The notes beneath the pieces are model-generated. The model was not told the DNA's origin and ran no database searches. It was given only the letters and a program-made list of their open reading frames with translations. The position numbers were made by a program, and so were the translations under genes. DNA of 64,000 bases from Grimontia celer (lineage in GTDB: Bacteria > Pseudomonadota > Gammaproteobacteria > Enterobacterales > Vibrionaceae), in assembly GCF_900055185.1 (NCBI RefSeq), contig NZ_FIZX01000002.1, positions 1,781,125-1,845,124 of the forward strand. Reading direction: 5' to 3'. Below, piece by piece: positions 64,000-64,000 of the stretch (positions within the stretch are counted from its first letter, which is position 1; the number at the start of each line of letters is the position of its first letter).

Positions 64000-64000
64000 A

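Overview
This window is chromosomal DNA from a marine gammaproteobacterium, most likely Vibrionaceae (Vibrio, Photobacterium, Grimontia or Enterovibrio type). The evidence is a second-copy type EF-G start at the left edge, several small families common in Vibrionaceae (DUF3081, a DUF3541-like lipoprotein, DUF3820), a galTKM operon under a LacI/GalR-type palindrome, and two copies of a long inverted repeat with the arm CGACCTGAA/TTCAGGTCG type that I associate with Vibrio genomes. There are no rRNA or tRNA genes, CRISPR arrays, insertion sequences or phage genes. Gene density is high and most transcription units are short and end in clear intrinsic terminators.

Left part (1-12.4 kb): after the start of fusA (minus) and an acyltransferase-3 gene comes a coherent catabolic locus. 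A peptide/opine-type ABC importer (binding protein, DppB, a DppC-DppD permease-ATPase fusion, DppF) is followed on the same strand by its probable GntR/FCD repressor. A DUF1028 protein and an M20 amidohydrolase (carbamoylase/allantoate amidohydrolase type) are divergent from it. The shared control region holds a striking array of palindromes. A LysR gene and an exported metallo-beta-lactamase-fold hydrolase adjoin it.

Middle-left (12.4-31 kb): DUF924, a membrane-anchored FMN/Fe-S glutamate-synthase-like protein, a DMT exporter, a four-gene uncharacterised envelope operon ending in an OmpA-type lipopolysaccharide/peptidoglycan-associated protein, a Cache chemoreceptor, then an AT-richer accessory stretch (DUF805 and an unknown gene) bracketed by two similar 87-bp gene ends. 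An OpgC membrane transferase fused to a DUF2141 domain and a very small YadA-like trimeric autotransporter with Pro/Asp-rich repeats follow.

Middle-right (31-50 kb): stress and repair genes (alpha/beta hydrolase, MsrB, acetyltransferase, flavin-binding protein), a small exported His-rich peptide, an RclR-like AraC regulator divergent from glutaredoxin and an RclC-like DUF417 protein, a secreted beta-helix protein inserted between two 119-bp copies of the creD leader, creD itself, a HAD protein lacking its nucleophile, an Hsp70-like YegD, and a glycosyltransferase-acyltransferase-MATE operon behind a 1.2-kb AT-rich non-coding region.

Right part (50-64 kb): RhlE helicase, iron alcohol dehydrogenase, nucleoside hydrolase, galTKM, a YbaK-type editing protein, an unknown protein with a His/Gly-rich tail, an aldo-keto reductase with a MerR gene, DUF3820, and a large protein that joins a DNA/RNA non-specific endonuclease, an EndoU-type RNase domain and a lamin-tail domain. 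That fusion is the most unusual gene in the window. All family calls are from reading the sequence; no database search was possible.
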